From Vanilla planifolia (Eukaryota > Streptophyta > Magnoliopsida > Asparagales > Orchidaceae), in NCBI GenBank assembly GCA_023846275.1, contig CM043868.1, positions 20,741,755 to 20,805,754 of the forward strand: a stretch of DNA of 64,000 bases, in the 5' to 3' direction. Position numbers and translations under genes: made by a program. Numbering within the stretch: the stretch's first letter is position 1; every line of letters starts with the position of its first letter. The notes beneath the pieces are model-generated. The model was not told the origin of the DNA and made no database searches. It worked only from the letters and a program-made list of their open reading frames with translations. Of this stretch, positions 14,001 to 27,900 are shown piece after piece.

Positions 14001-15879
14001 TTTATGTTCAGTCATATTCTAATTAGTTTTGGATAAAACGTGTCTAAAATCGTCGAAAATAGAGTTTCATTGAGTTTTTTCTTTTTTCTATTCTAATAGA
14101 TGGAAATCATTCTATTAGATGGAAATCCATTGTGTCCAATAGGATTTAAATCTATACCAAAGGTTTAGAAGACCTCCATCTTATCCGTTAGATAATGGAC
14201 GTCTTTCATTCCTATTTTTTTTTCTTATTTTTTTAAAAAAATGTAACTAGGCAATATAATAAGGGAATAGAATATATAATAAAACGTATAAAAATAGATA
14301 ATGTATTGCATATCCTATGCAGTGAAAGAATATATAGCAGGTAGTGGATATCAAACCTGCATCGTTGGCTTGGAAGGTTAAGGGCTTGGCCCATTTTAGC
14401 CAATTTTAAGTGATTTTTTGATAGAAACTATTTTTTTTATCTTTTTATTTTTAGAAATTTCAAAAGATAGGAAAATAACAATCATTTCAAAATAATCAAA
14501 ATTGATGTTAATGTAGTTAAAAAATAACTAAGAGCAAACCCAAGCATTGAAACTATCAAAACCAGATTTTCAATTGGATGAGCGAAAACAAATCATTTGA
14601 ACTTTGGTATATATTAGCTTAAGAAATTATTAATATTTTAGAATATAAAAAGATGTTAGGTGAATGGAGGAGAATTACTTTGATGTCTATATACATGAAT
14701 ATAATGGATGCTTAAAATTATGCTAATCATATGTGAAGTCAACTAATGAATCGTATTTTGAAACTTTAAGAGAAAGTAATTGAGAGCTTGCAATATAATT
14801 TGAGAAAAGTTTGTTTTTATTCTAGAATTAATTTAGTTATATGTTAGGAATAGGGTTCACACAATTATTAAGAGGCTTCATGGAAAAATTTGAGACAATT
14901 AAAGAAGATATACACATAAATTTTTTTGCTTGAAACTTTCCTATGATAAAGTTCAATAGAAATTCATTTGAAGGTCTTAGAATAGAAATGAGTTAGTATT
15001 ATGTATATTTAGGTTATAAAGTTATGTATAATAGAATAATGATCCTTGCATCTTTCAAACAGGATAAGAATAAGTATACCCCAATTAAAGTTGTGCTTTA
15101 TCAAGGTTCTATTGAAGTCCTTATCTTCTTGCATTTTTTTGTCTTTGTCCAAGATGAAGAACTAAGATATATGCAGTTTGCTAGATGTAATATAATTTTT
15201 TATAAGGCTGGGAATGGGCTAAAACCAATCTAGGGTTATGGGCAAAAACATTAATTGTTAGGGGTTGGCTAAAAGTTTAATTAGGGTTAAAGTACAAATA
15301 ACATGAGATTGTAATTAGTAATCTTAAACTATTGAAGAATGAGAGCTTTAATTATCTCGAGTCTATATTCCAAAATGGATTAATTAATAGAGATGTCAGC
15401 AACAGGACACAAGTAGATTGGATGAGATTATTTGATGTTTTTTATGTGTTTTGTTATTGAAACATTCCTCTAAAGTTTATAAAACGTTTGTACACACGTT
15501 TTATAAGACCTAGATATTGCTTGTGTAAAGTGATTAGTACTATGCAAAATGCATTGTCTATGAGTGTGATGAAACTAATAAAGAAATTTATGCTGTGCCT
15601 ATCATGTGTTCCGTGATTTCAGTTTTTAACATGCTGGCAAACATTGTTAATATGTTCATTTACATGTGTTGATGTTATGTTAAGAACTATTATCTAGTTC
15701 ATTGTAAAATCTTTGGTTTTTGGGGTGAAGTTATGAGGGTATAGTTGCAGGTTTCCTTTAGAAGTTATTTGGGCTAATGCATCCAAATTATAAACTTGTG
15801 ACAGGACAAGATCAGGCATTGGAAAAAAAGATTGTGTCTTGACCTCTTTGAGGCCCTATTTTTTCCATTGGTTCTCGAG

Positions 15880-15929
<50 letters not shown>

Positions 15930-18900
15930 TCATGTATGCATATCAATAAAAACTTGTGCTTTGGGGATGCAATGAAACAAAGTTCGCAATTGAGCATTTT
16001 AGCTTAGAAAGCACTAACGCTAAATGCATCGTGCGTAGAGTAGACATGATACTGTTATATGCTATATTACAAGTTTATTGCAGTTCATGCATTCCCTGAG
16101 CTATTGCTAAGCATTTTTTTTCTGCAGTGTAAGCTTCTTAACAAAAGTTGTGCTGATAAATTTGTTCATTTTGCAAACTGGTGACTGGTGATAGATTTCA
16201 TTAAAGCAAGGATCATTCACTTTTTATTCTTGTTTTTTCATCTTGATAGACTGCTACATGTCGACAACAAATTTGCTAGTTCACATTTATGCTTTTCACA
16301 TTAATATTTTATTTGCTATTTTAGGAGAGAAATTGAATCTCTGGTGTTTAAGTTCATACTTAAGCAAGCATAGCATACAACATTTGGGAAGTGGCCATTA
16401 GATGATCTTTAACGGTTGTAGTTGTTTTTGGTGCTACAAGACAGGTCTCAGTCAATCTCTAATCTAACAACCGTGCACGATCTTTTTGAAATTTCTAAAG
16501 CATTGCATGATAGCATAGATATTTTAAATGAAGATCATCAGCAACAATCCTACCTAATCTGTCGCTTTATTCAAAAGGTACTTGAAGTTTCATATTGTGC
16601 TCACTATGATATTTCTTTATTTAAGATTCTTGATTTTTTTAATGGAATGAAAGTGCTTGAGAATAGAGTCTTTATTAATAATATGATCCTCAGGTTAATT
16701 TTGGAGATGACAGAGAGCATCATTTATCTTTTTTAGCTGCATGCCGTGCAGCTTTCAGCTTCTTTGATGTGATTATGGTACGTAAACATAAATGCTTGAA
16801 TCTTGCTTTTTCTTACCCAATTCTTTGATAAATTTGCTTGCATAAATTTTAACTTGTTATAGTTTTGAGCAATGTCCTGTGGAAACATCTATGGGGGTGT
16901 CCGAGTTTGTTATAATTTTGAGTAATTCCTTCTTTTCATGCGATCTGCTGACAGATAATGTAGTCGTATGCCTTGGGGGTTGTATCAGACACTATGAAAA
17001 CTACCTTTTCTTGCTTTAAATCACTTCTGTGGCTGATCCTTGATAATTCTTATTGTTGTTACACGATTAAAGAATTTTGCTAACAAGGTTTATGGTATTT
17101 ACAATAGGAGATGGGACTTGCAGAGTTTCACATGCCGTAAAAAATTAGAATGGGCAAAGATTTCCTTTTATTTATAATTTGATTATGCACAACTTATTTT
17201 AAACAAGGACACATGCTCCCACAAATTTATTGGTGCTTGCCCAAGCTTACATCAAGATTTATTTTTAATGAAAATGACATTAGAAGCGGTAGAATAGCAG
17301 AGCATTTCTGTTAAAAGCTAGTTACACAACTTAATTGTCACAGCTTGTGTATGCCTTGACTTTCTCGTCAATCAGTTGAATTAACAAGGCTTGTAGTTGT
17401 TTTATGGGTTAATAGGGTTATTCAAGCTTGTAATGTTAACCTTTTAATGTTCTAATAAAGTATGTAATCACTTTGTAAACTTTTATTCTGTTTTTGGTGT
17501 TGGAATTTTCACCTGTAACGTTTTCAGGTTCTTATAATTGAAACAGTTGATCTATATGAACCAAGCTTTCATGAATATTAACATTAAGTTTCAACTGAAA
17601 ACTGAGATTGTAAACAACGGAAAAAAAAACTATAAAATATAAAGAGTAGAAAAGAACGGAATTGCTTAACAAATGATCCCTACATATAATCCATATCATC
17701 AATTAGATTTAATTAGAGATTGCATGATTGGTATTGTTTTCAGGGTGTTATAATTGTAGTTGATCCGTATGACCCACGCTTTCGTCTGTATTAACATTAA
17801 ATTCTAACTGAAAACTGAGATTGTATACAAAATGATAACCTTGAAATATCATTCAGAAGAAAATGCAATTACATAACATATAATCCCATATCGTCCATTG
17901 ACTTTAATTAGAGATTGCATGATATGCAGCAATTTGTAAAATAATTCAGCAATCTATTTGCTTAGCCCTTTAAAAATTTTAAATGCATATAAATGTTTTT
18001 TGAAAAAATGAAATATTTTATTACTCGTCTAATAGATTACAAATTATTCCATACATCATGCGCGGAAACGATAGTGCTACAGCTTGCAAAACAAGAGAAT
18101 ATCCAATGAGTAGTAAAGTTTAATGTTGAACCCTACATGACTTTCATTTTTTTCCTTTGTACTTGTATTTAGGAATTGGAGGTGTTTTACCACTTTAAGT
18201 GAAGTAAGGTAGTCATTAGAAAAATCCGACAAAACCAAAGCTTTATTTATAATAAAAGGACCTATTCACGTAGTCATTGTGATGGATTCTCCAAGTGGCT
18301 CTTGACTCTAGTTGAACTATTTAGTATTATGCCTTGTTTCTTCACCAGAAAACATGTACAATCTCAGAAACCTCATCTTTTTAGTTGAGAACCAAACTGG
18401 GCAGCTCTCTTGCCTTACGAAACTTGAAACTTTTAAGTCCTTTTCCTTGTTGAAACTTGCATGTGTCTCTTTAATAAATATTCTCCAGCTGTTGCTTCAT
18501 CTTCCTGTCTTAAGTTAATCTTTGGTTGATTAGCTTGACATTTAGAGATGAACTACTATTGCATCTGCATACACCAAATTTGTTAAACCAATAATTGGGT
18601 TCAAAATGCAGGAGAACTTTTTGTGGAAATGCTTAGAACAATACTTATCATACTTGTCTCACCTGTGTTGTATATACTGGTATGTATGATAACAGCAGTA
18701 AGCTCCTTTCCTTTTTGACCTGGTAATCATTCTCAACAGCTTGGTAAACAACCAAGAACCTACTGGCCATTCTCGTGGTATGCGATCTTGTTTCTGCTGA
18801 AGAAATCAAGCTATTCTCCCATTTGTTTGCTCTCATACTCCCATCATCGATTCTTGTCGTGACTTTGAGTTCAAGCTCATCCATTAATTACAAGGTGGTT

Positions 18901-21900
18901 AACTTTATTTAGTCGTATATTTAAAAGTTTTATGTGATATTATTTGTCATTTGAGCACGCTTGACAAAGCCTATGTTAAGCTTAAGGATTGGAGTCATCA
19001 ACCTGTTGAATGCATCTATGTTCAGCATGTTGATTTTGTCCATCTCCTCTTTGAATACAGAGTGAGTGAACACACTTGCAGCTTTTGCAGCTGTCTAATA
19101 CATATCTCTCTGCTTGGGAATGTTCCTCAAATTTTGGTAGACATTCCTGCAATAAACTTTTTGCCTTGCATTTGGAGAGTAATATGAGATTACTTCAAAA
19201 CCTTTAGACATCTAGATCAAACAGTAATGGGAGCTATATTTATCGGCAATGATATGTAATCCTGTAAGACATAATGTTATCATCTACCCTTTGATGGTCA
19301 TGCATTATATTTAGTAATTTCCTTTTTGTGAAGTTCAATGCTTGTTGTGTTATTGTCATGAGACACTTCAAGATGTCCAGAATTTATGCTTCCACTGTGG
19401 TCTATAGCCCAAGGAAGCATATATCCAAGCGTTTCCATTCAGAAACTACTAAGAAGAATACACCCTTAAATTTTCCCTTTAGATGGCGTCCATCCAACCT
19501 AACCATTCCAGAATCCCAACCTCAATGTCTCAAAAATTGCAATTTACAGTAGATTGCACCTTTAGATTTGAACCCTTAACATTGATCAATAGAAGATTCT
19601 CAATGTTGAGTGGAGCATTTATTATCATAATCAATGTCTTCATTTCATATTCATATATAGGTTCTCCAATTAGGATTTTCCATTTCGATTATTCAAACTA
19701 ACTGGGATGAAGTAATGGGAACACAGAAATCAAGAACTTGCTTCATAAATTGAAGACCCCGAAAGCAAACTTTTTTTGTAAGTTCTTGGTCATGCAATGA
19801 AGGTTGTCATTATGCAATGCAAGGTCTTCTCTCATAGCTTCTGCGCATTGTCGTTACCAATTCTACCTCAAAGGCTCGTTGCCAACATGCCCACTTTTTT
19901 GGCAGAAGGGAAGCCATGGAACTGCCAAAATAGGTTTTCCCTAGTCAAATGACACAAACTCATTGAGGAAGGACTAAAGCTACTGAAATAATAGCAAGGT
20001 TAGTTATGATATTTGACATGAACTGTGATTGTGTTAAGCTGGGAACAATCCATTTGCAATTTTAATTAAAGGTTATGAGACCTAACTGTCTATTTCATTA
20101 AGTCAAGGGATTGCACTTAAGATTAGACGAGCAAGAGTGCCCCATTTACTATAACCCTATGAACAATCCTAATGACTAGATATGATGCTTTTCGGACTTC
20201 CTATGTACCAATATCACCTCTTCGTCATTTACCAGATAAGCTAATTGGGAAATCATCTAGTTTCCCTAAAGAATGTGGTCTTCCTTGTAAAACTTCCTTA
20301 CCTGGAGCGGATTTCAATTTGAAAGAATCGACAAATAATTATATTGTTTATGTGAATTGGAGTCAGTTTTGTCTAACAATACCATAGATTCTCTTATTTG
20401 ATATTTGTTTTCTATTTTGAATTTAATGTCTTTATGTTTTTATCAAATTTTTCAATTGTTCTTTTTTGCAGGATATTCTTGCTCATTTGAGTAATAATCT
20501 TGCAGTTACGGCAATAAAAGCTAACAGCAAGTTTTCAAACTTCGTCAAAGCTTGTGTGGCTTTTAATGAAGTTACTATTCCATCTATTTCTAACCCAATA
20601 ACCTGTATGAATCTTTTTATTGCAACTGCAGAGGTTTGTTTCTCCTATACATAACTCAACACTTCTAATATGTGTTTTGTGTTTTATGATTTCGAATTGT
20701 TTTTTCAGGTTGCACTCTTTGGCGGCTTGGTTTCTCATGCTGCTGAACTTTTAAACTCTGCATTTGATTGTTTGCAATATTTAGACATTTCAGGTTTGCT
20801 ATTGTTATTATATCTATACTCCTTAATGTTTCTCTATTTTGCTGACATGAATCCTTTACTAATTTGCTACACCATCATATTAATCATCTAAAATAATTAA
20901 TAGTATAAATTAGCCAAGCTTGAGCAAGCTCAAGCTTTTTTGAACTCAGTTTGCTGCATTTTTTTCGTTGTTCGAGCTCAGCTGGTGTTCAATAATGACT
21001 GAAACCCAAATATTTAATTTGTTTTGATTGTGCTTGATTGCTCTTTTTGAGCGTGTTGGCTAATCTCAATACAATCTCAAGTTGACAGCAATCATTTAAT
21101 AATTGAATTGCAAACAATTGAACATATGTATGCTAAATTAGCATCTCTATTGTAGGTCTTAGGAAAAATGTTATTATTAATATTGAACTTTTGCATGCCA
21201 ATACATATTTAAACAAGAAATATGCATGTAGAACGATATCATCTTATCCTACTTGTGTATCTAATCAACACGATTTATGAACATGCAGAGAGCAAATCAA
21301 GCCATTTGACAAAATACATATATCACAAAATAATGATGATAATTTTACACATAAATTTTTCAACTACATGTTCATAAATTACAAAACAAAGCATTAGATT
21401 ACTAAGATATTTCAATATAGTAGTAAGTTCCAACTTAAGCTTTACATGCTCAAAGGCATAGCTCCTAAATAAACATGTCAAAGACATTCAAAATGAAAAT
21501 ATTTTAACAATTTTCATGTTAACATGTTGTAATCAAAGAAATTCATTATCATATTGAAAAGCAGTTGAGAAAATACAATGTTCAAGTTGAAATTTATCAA
21601 GAACCCTTTTGATCAGATTTGTATTATGGTGTTGTTAAATAAGGTTGTGATAATATGGCACGATTAGGATGATTTTAAACTAAAAGCCTTATTTTATTTT
21701 GCATTCTATAGAGTATAAGAAATTTAACACATGATGCACAGATAAGTTTATGCAGCAATGATCAAAACAAGCAATCTATTGAATAACTAATAAGGGACAG
21801 CAAAGATTAACACTTAGTCTTCCGTGATTATGATGGATTTAGAAAAAAATTATGTTTATTTGTTAACTTGATTTAAAATAGATTAACCAAATTTTATGTT

Positions 21901-24900
21901 GGTTATTAACCCACACATCCAAAGTAGGGTTGTATCTTGAAATTATCTTTGTAGTTTGTAGTGTGCAAAGAGATAATGAAGAGACATTTGGCCAGCTAGT
22001 TCTTCTTCATCAACTGTGGCTCACTTGTAGTCATCATTGTGCTTGTTTGCATCCAAGATAATGCTTGGCCGAAATGGGGCTTCGATGCCTATGACTCCTT
22101 TGGCATCACCATCTTCCTCACCATGACTACTTGTTACTAGTTCAAGAAGCTAGTACGTGATCATTGATCTTCCTTATAGGGAGCCATTTCATGCAAATAA
22201 TATCATGACCATCATTGGCATGGTGAAGAAGGGCCTTGTCCTTTTGTTGGATGCCTCGTAGTACGATGTTTCCTCCAACAAGGTAGTTGTTTTCAATTAT
22301 AAGAGGAAGGCTATGCAATGGGTTGCTAACTATCTGAAGGGGGCTGTGCTATGAAATCATGATATTTGTGGGATTATGTGGAAATAGTTGGGTTAGCAAA
22401 TTCAGTGTTTGGGTAGGTTAGTAGGGTTAAATTAAGCCCAGTAATCCACCTCAACCAAAAATCTTGTAGGATTTATTATTTTATATGTAATCTATAGCAT
22501 TGATTTTTTTGTTTTATTTTTATTGCCTTGCCTATCTTATTGCCATTGCATTGGCTATGAATTTTAGCATGTATTTTTATTTGTATCCTACAGTTCTCTA
22601 ATTCTTGTGGTACCTCTTGTTTTTCAATGTTTTTATCATATGTTTCTTGTATAAAGCTTTATTTCTTTTTCTTTAGGTTCTCTTGTTATAGTTTACTTTC
22701 TTTGATTGGTTTTTTTCCTAACTCATCTTAACAAGATATCATGTTTTTTGAATTTGCTTACATGAGCAATTAGATTTTTTATTCCGCTTGTTGCCACAAT
22801 TCAAGGTTCATTGATACTTGCATTGACATCTTATTTATTATGGGAATGACATCACATTGGCTTTCCCTCCATGTTGGTCATGCCACTTCACATCAAATCC
22901 ATCACCTCACCACGTTGGCTTTGTCATCCCTATTCTCCTTATTGCATTACTTGAATCTAAGTTAACCAAATCTGAATTTTATACCGCTACTTAAGAACTT
23001 TTACAAATTGAGATTTAAGTTGAGCTCAAATAGATGTTTAGTTGGACACCTAATTGCTTATCGAAAAAGTTAAGCTTATGAGAAAAAGCCACACTAATTG
23101 TGTATTACGACTCTAATATCATATTTAATTCATAATATGAAATTAAGTAAAATTTAATTTATACTTAATAAATCTCTCTCTTAAGTGAGACTATCATTAA
23201 CATAGTTCTACACGCTCTTTTTCAATTCTGAAATCTTTTGATAAAATAAAATATCTCAACTAATCAAATCGAGTGTGACATCAAACATTAACAATGCTAA
23301 TGTGCTTTATCGAACTTTCACATTACTTGTAGATTACATTGTTTGGTACATCCTTGATGACCAAATCATGGAAGTCATGAGCCTATAACTTAATTAAAGC
23401 CTTATGCAACTTTACGAAAGCATGTGAATATTATTAAGTATTATGCATTCAAATGGTTACATAAGTGAAGGCATCGTGTGAATTTATCAAAGCTCTGCTC
23501 AACCATAATAGATGATTGTAAAACCTATGAAGGTCATCAATTGCATGAAACACTTGTTCCTAGTCAAACCAATTTCATGAACTATCACTTTAATACATCT
23601 TATAAGAATTGTACGACATTCTTTGTCGGCCCTATTGCACCACACATTTGACTCTAATATGATTTGTTAAGAGAGTTGTTACAAATTGTTGTCGAAGTTT
23701 AGCCTAATACACTCTTAAGTGGATATACAATAATCCAAAAGCTTAAACTTATAAGTGGGTTTTACAATAATTATATGCTAAGGTTTTGACAATATATTCA
23801 ACTTACAATATAGAAGTAAGCTTAATTACTCTTATACATCATCCAGCTTGCTATTTTGGTTCATTTTCAAAAAACGATCCCTCCAACATTTAAGAACTAG
23901 ACCCCAATCTAATCCTAGATGTTGAATAGCTAACTTATTTTTAATTATCAGTTCCTAATCATCTTTCTTTTCTTTCTGGAACCTATAAATGTGTGAAATT
24001 TTTATCTCTTCAACTTTGCAACTCTCCCAGATTGAAAAATGGAGCAGTCACTCTCTACTTCTCCAAGCTCAGTAATCTAAATTCTGTGCCCTTTTCACTT
24101 CACTTTTCTAGTATGTTGGTGAATTTCTTATTTAAGCTTGCTCATTTTGATGTTGCAGGAACTTGCAAATCAATCAATGAAGATGAAATCTTATCGGTTT
24201 CTTGTAAATTGTGCAGCATTTTGGTTTTTTCCTCAGGTTTGTCAGACACTTTGATGGTTCTAAATGTATTCTATCTTTTGCATGTTTACAAGCTTTTATG
24301 GAACACTGCTGATTGTTTATGTTTGTATATCCTCGTCATTTAAAGTGGCTATGCTGTTAATGAAAAGCTAAACCCTCTCCACTACGTAAATGTTTGATAT
24401 TTTCCTGTAAATTTGGCGTGCCTGAATTTTCTATCCAATGTCTGGCATGTCCACTAATAATGAAGATGCATTGTGCTTTTCAATCCCAGGATGACGTGTT
24501 CTTTTGATGTGCTGAGTCTTTATCTTTTACAGAAGTGGCAGTATTAATCAGCAATTATTAATATTTTAAGTTGCAGTTGTACTTCAATGTACGGTATAGT
24601 GGGCAAGCTGAGAAAGAGCCTTAAAGGGAGGCAATTTTTGTTGTTTGCTTCTAACTTTTGACTTTACTCCAAACCATGTTGGTTGGGCAAAAGTCTTGCA
24701 CATTCAAAAATAATGAAAAATTCCTTAAGCATAACAATTTAACAGGATGATTTTGTTGATTTATACGGTGTAAAACATATATTATATCTGCACTATTTAG
24801 TAATAATTGATTTAGAGAACTAACATATTTACCAAATCCTTATCATAGCTTGAAAATAATATATCCAAATCTTAGGAGTCCAAGAACTCAATGATCAAAA

Positions 24901-27900
24901 CAAACAAAACCTGGTACCAAAGTTAATACAATCTTGCAAAGGACCTGCAAATTAACCATGAACATAATTGTCTTGCAATGAAACTGGCTCCGTTCAGTGC
25001 ACCATTTGGCATTTAGATTGCAGAACTAAGCATGAACTAACCACGAACCACCAAGATCCTCAACGATTCTTCTCAGGCTCAATTTAATGTCTTTAATGGG
25101 GTAGGGGAAACATGAACCATGAACTCCATTATTGGAGAAATACCCATCCATTTGACAATATAAAATCTTCAAAAATTATTTAAGTTTCAGTTATCAAATA
25201 AAAGCTGAATGAGTAACATTAATTATCTCGAAGTGGATGCATTTACATTTCCAAACATGAATGGTAGCATTTTCACTTGTTTCAGTAGTTAACCATTCAA
25301 GTTCCATTATTAAATCATACTAGAATAAAAAACACAATGTGAAGCAGAGCTAAAATCTTTTCAAAATGGCAATATAAATGCATAGGCAATTTCTATTGTC
25401 CATGTAGCATGCTATCTAGTATCTGAATTGGTACAATCAGAAAAAATAATTTTGAAATTTTAGCATATTGGTCGAAGAAGTGTACAGCAGATGCCCTATA
25501 ACCAAGAAATAAAGTTTAAAGCCCTAAACATAAAAGGCAAAATATTCCCTTATAAAGAAGCCAATGGATTTGAAGGAATACATCCATCTGAACAGAGGGA
25601 CCTTTTGATCCTAATTCCAGCTTTCAAGATAATTAGTTAGTTTATATTGTTAATCTATCTCTTGGGGCTTATATAGAACTTAGGAATCATTGCATGCATT
25701 ATTATGCTAAATCATGTTTTTGTGTAATAAGACTTATAAAATTATATTAAGTTTTTAAGAATTATATTAACACATTAATAATATTGCTATAAATAGTTTG
25801 ATTAAATTTAATTTTTAAGATAATAAAATCAAACTTAAAATAAATCATGTTCTTTACTATCTAATGATTATACGATATAATGTTTAATATTGTACTTGTA
25901 TTATCTACTTTCAGGCCTAAAGTCATAATTAAAGTTTAAGTTTGTCATGACATTATATAGGTATAATGGATTCATCTCATAAATATGACTATCATCTAGA
26001 TTTAAGATTAGAGGGCAAATTTGATCTTACAACTTATCAGTCTTATGTGTGTTGTTCATTCTCTGAGAGTTTATTTTTCATTAGCATAGTATGAGTATGA
26101 AACTTTCTACATGCAATTTTGTAATCTATTTTCTCTTGAAGTCTATAATATATAAACGTAGTTGTGATTAGACAATATGATTAATATATCATATCGGTAT
26201 GGCTGTATATTAATACTATAGTTTGGTCATACTTATAATAGTTCTTATATGATCACCAAGTTTTAATCTATGTTTATAATAACTATATCTTATAATATGA
26301 AATAAAATATCATGTCTGTACAATCCATTATTTATCACAAACAACTAAAATTACTTCAGAAATGCATTTGTAGTATTGTACGATATCTTTATCGTATGAG
26401 TATGACCATTCTTTTGTTAAGCATTAATATTGTCGATTTATATTAATGTACAATGACAATCCTAATATTGCATTTGTATTTTATGTTCTTATAGGAGACT
26501 GAGAACAAAATCTATTTTAAAGTTGTACTACTATGATATTTATCGTATGTGTATGACTATTTTTTTAATTCTAATTAAGAAAATTAATATATGATTGTAC
26601 AACAACTTATACGATCACATCGTACAACATTTTTTGAGAATTCAGCTCTTGATGAAAATAAATATTTTACGGGAACAATCCACTATCAAACATGTACGAT
26701 CTATTTAAAATATAAAAATGAACTTTTTTGTACTTGCATGATCCGTGTGATCATCTCGTATGATATATTTAGAACTTTAGCATTGTACTATCAATTGGTG
26801 TCATATAGTATGAAAACACTTTTAAGACTTGTATGATTTGTCATTTTGATATATTAGTGCTAGTCGTATCATTGGAATATCGAGACAATCTTGGTTTTAT
26901 TCTCATGATCTTAATATTATGATTTTGACATAAATATAATTCACTATTAGAACTTGTAACAACTAGTCAAAGAGTCTCAAAATGCAAGTCATTGCACTTT
27001 TTTATTTGCATCCAGCTCACTCATATATATCAATATGATAGAAAATCAACGAAAAAGGATTTGATTTGAAGATTGATGATGCATTGATTGCTATATCATT
27101 TTGAAAGAGCAAAATAAGCGAATTACGTGAATACAGCTTGTGCCAAGCCTGAGGAATCATTCTATTGTTACATTGGTTTCCCTCTCAGTTTGTTCTTTCA
27201 TCTACATTGCATTGAATCAAGCTTCACCTTATTTGCTAATATCACTTATATCATTTATTATGCTATATAGATACTGCAAGTATATAATATAATATTTATG
27301 AGTTATATTGTATTAAACGTGCTATACTAAGTGTAAGCTATTGTACTTCTTTCTATTGTAAGGTGTATCTATACCAATTTTGTCAAAAAAAAAATGTGAT
27401 TTGTAAGGTTTACTCCTACCAATTGCTGCAAAGGAAGCAGTTTGTTGGTGGATGTCTAATCAGGTTAACTGTGGGTAGATATAGACACTAGTTAGGCCAA
27501 ATCTTTTAAAAGTCTTATACCTCTTTTGCTTAGCTTATTATTGTGTTCTACTCGTCCTATAATTATACAAATAGATTTGAAAATTAATAAAGGTCTTCTA
27601 AATAGAATTTAAGATTAATTAAGAGTAATAATTGTTTTACTTTGCAAAACAAATTGAGTTAATGAAATTAAGTTAACAAGGCAAAATATTTGATTGTTGT
27701 CTATACTTTTATTTGAAATCAAATAGTTTTAAAAATTTTACAATTCATTTTGTTTTTGTGTTTATTGATTGCCTATAATTACAACAGCTCCAGTTGCTTA
27801 GTTTTCTCAAAACTAATACTAAATAATCTAAATTTCGATTATTTGAATTAGCATTAGCCAATTCATAATAACTAACTCATCTTACAAGAAAACTATTAAC

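Larger units (their letters stand above)
5139..16444 (+). other. 11.3-kb intron of the VPS35L-like gene
   Basis: Donor AATAAG|GTTTG and acceptor CTACAAGACAG|GTCTC join in phase (AG+G gives Arg), restoring [15 protein letters not shown]. The intron holds plastid ycf2 DNA (5890-7139), a copia copy (7190-11369) and 5 kb of further AT-rich sequence (11370-16444), where I recognise only a TA microsatellite. Small open frames in that last part have no family resemblance. Confidence 0.85.

Noticed and set aside
14335..14415. tRNA-Gly(UCC)-like sequence on the - strand (CCTTCCAAG with a T-arm-like GCAGGTTTGATATCC)
   Set aside because: Stems do not pair and the acceptor arm is not matched, so at best it is a tRNA-derived relic within a repeat.
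20172..20387. 71-codon + strand open frame just before a VPS35L exon
   Set aside because: No family resemblance; the adjoining exon begins at a clear TTTTTTGCAG acceptor in phase with the preceding exon, so this stretch is intronic.
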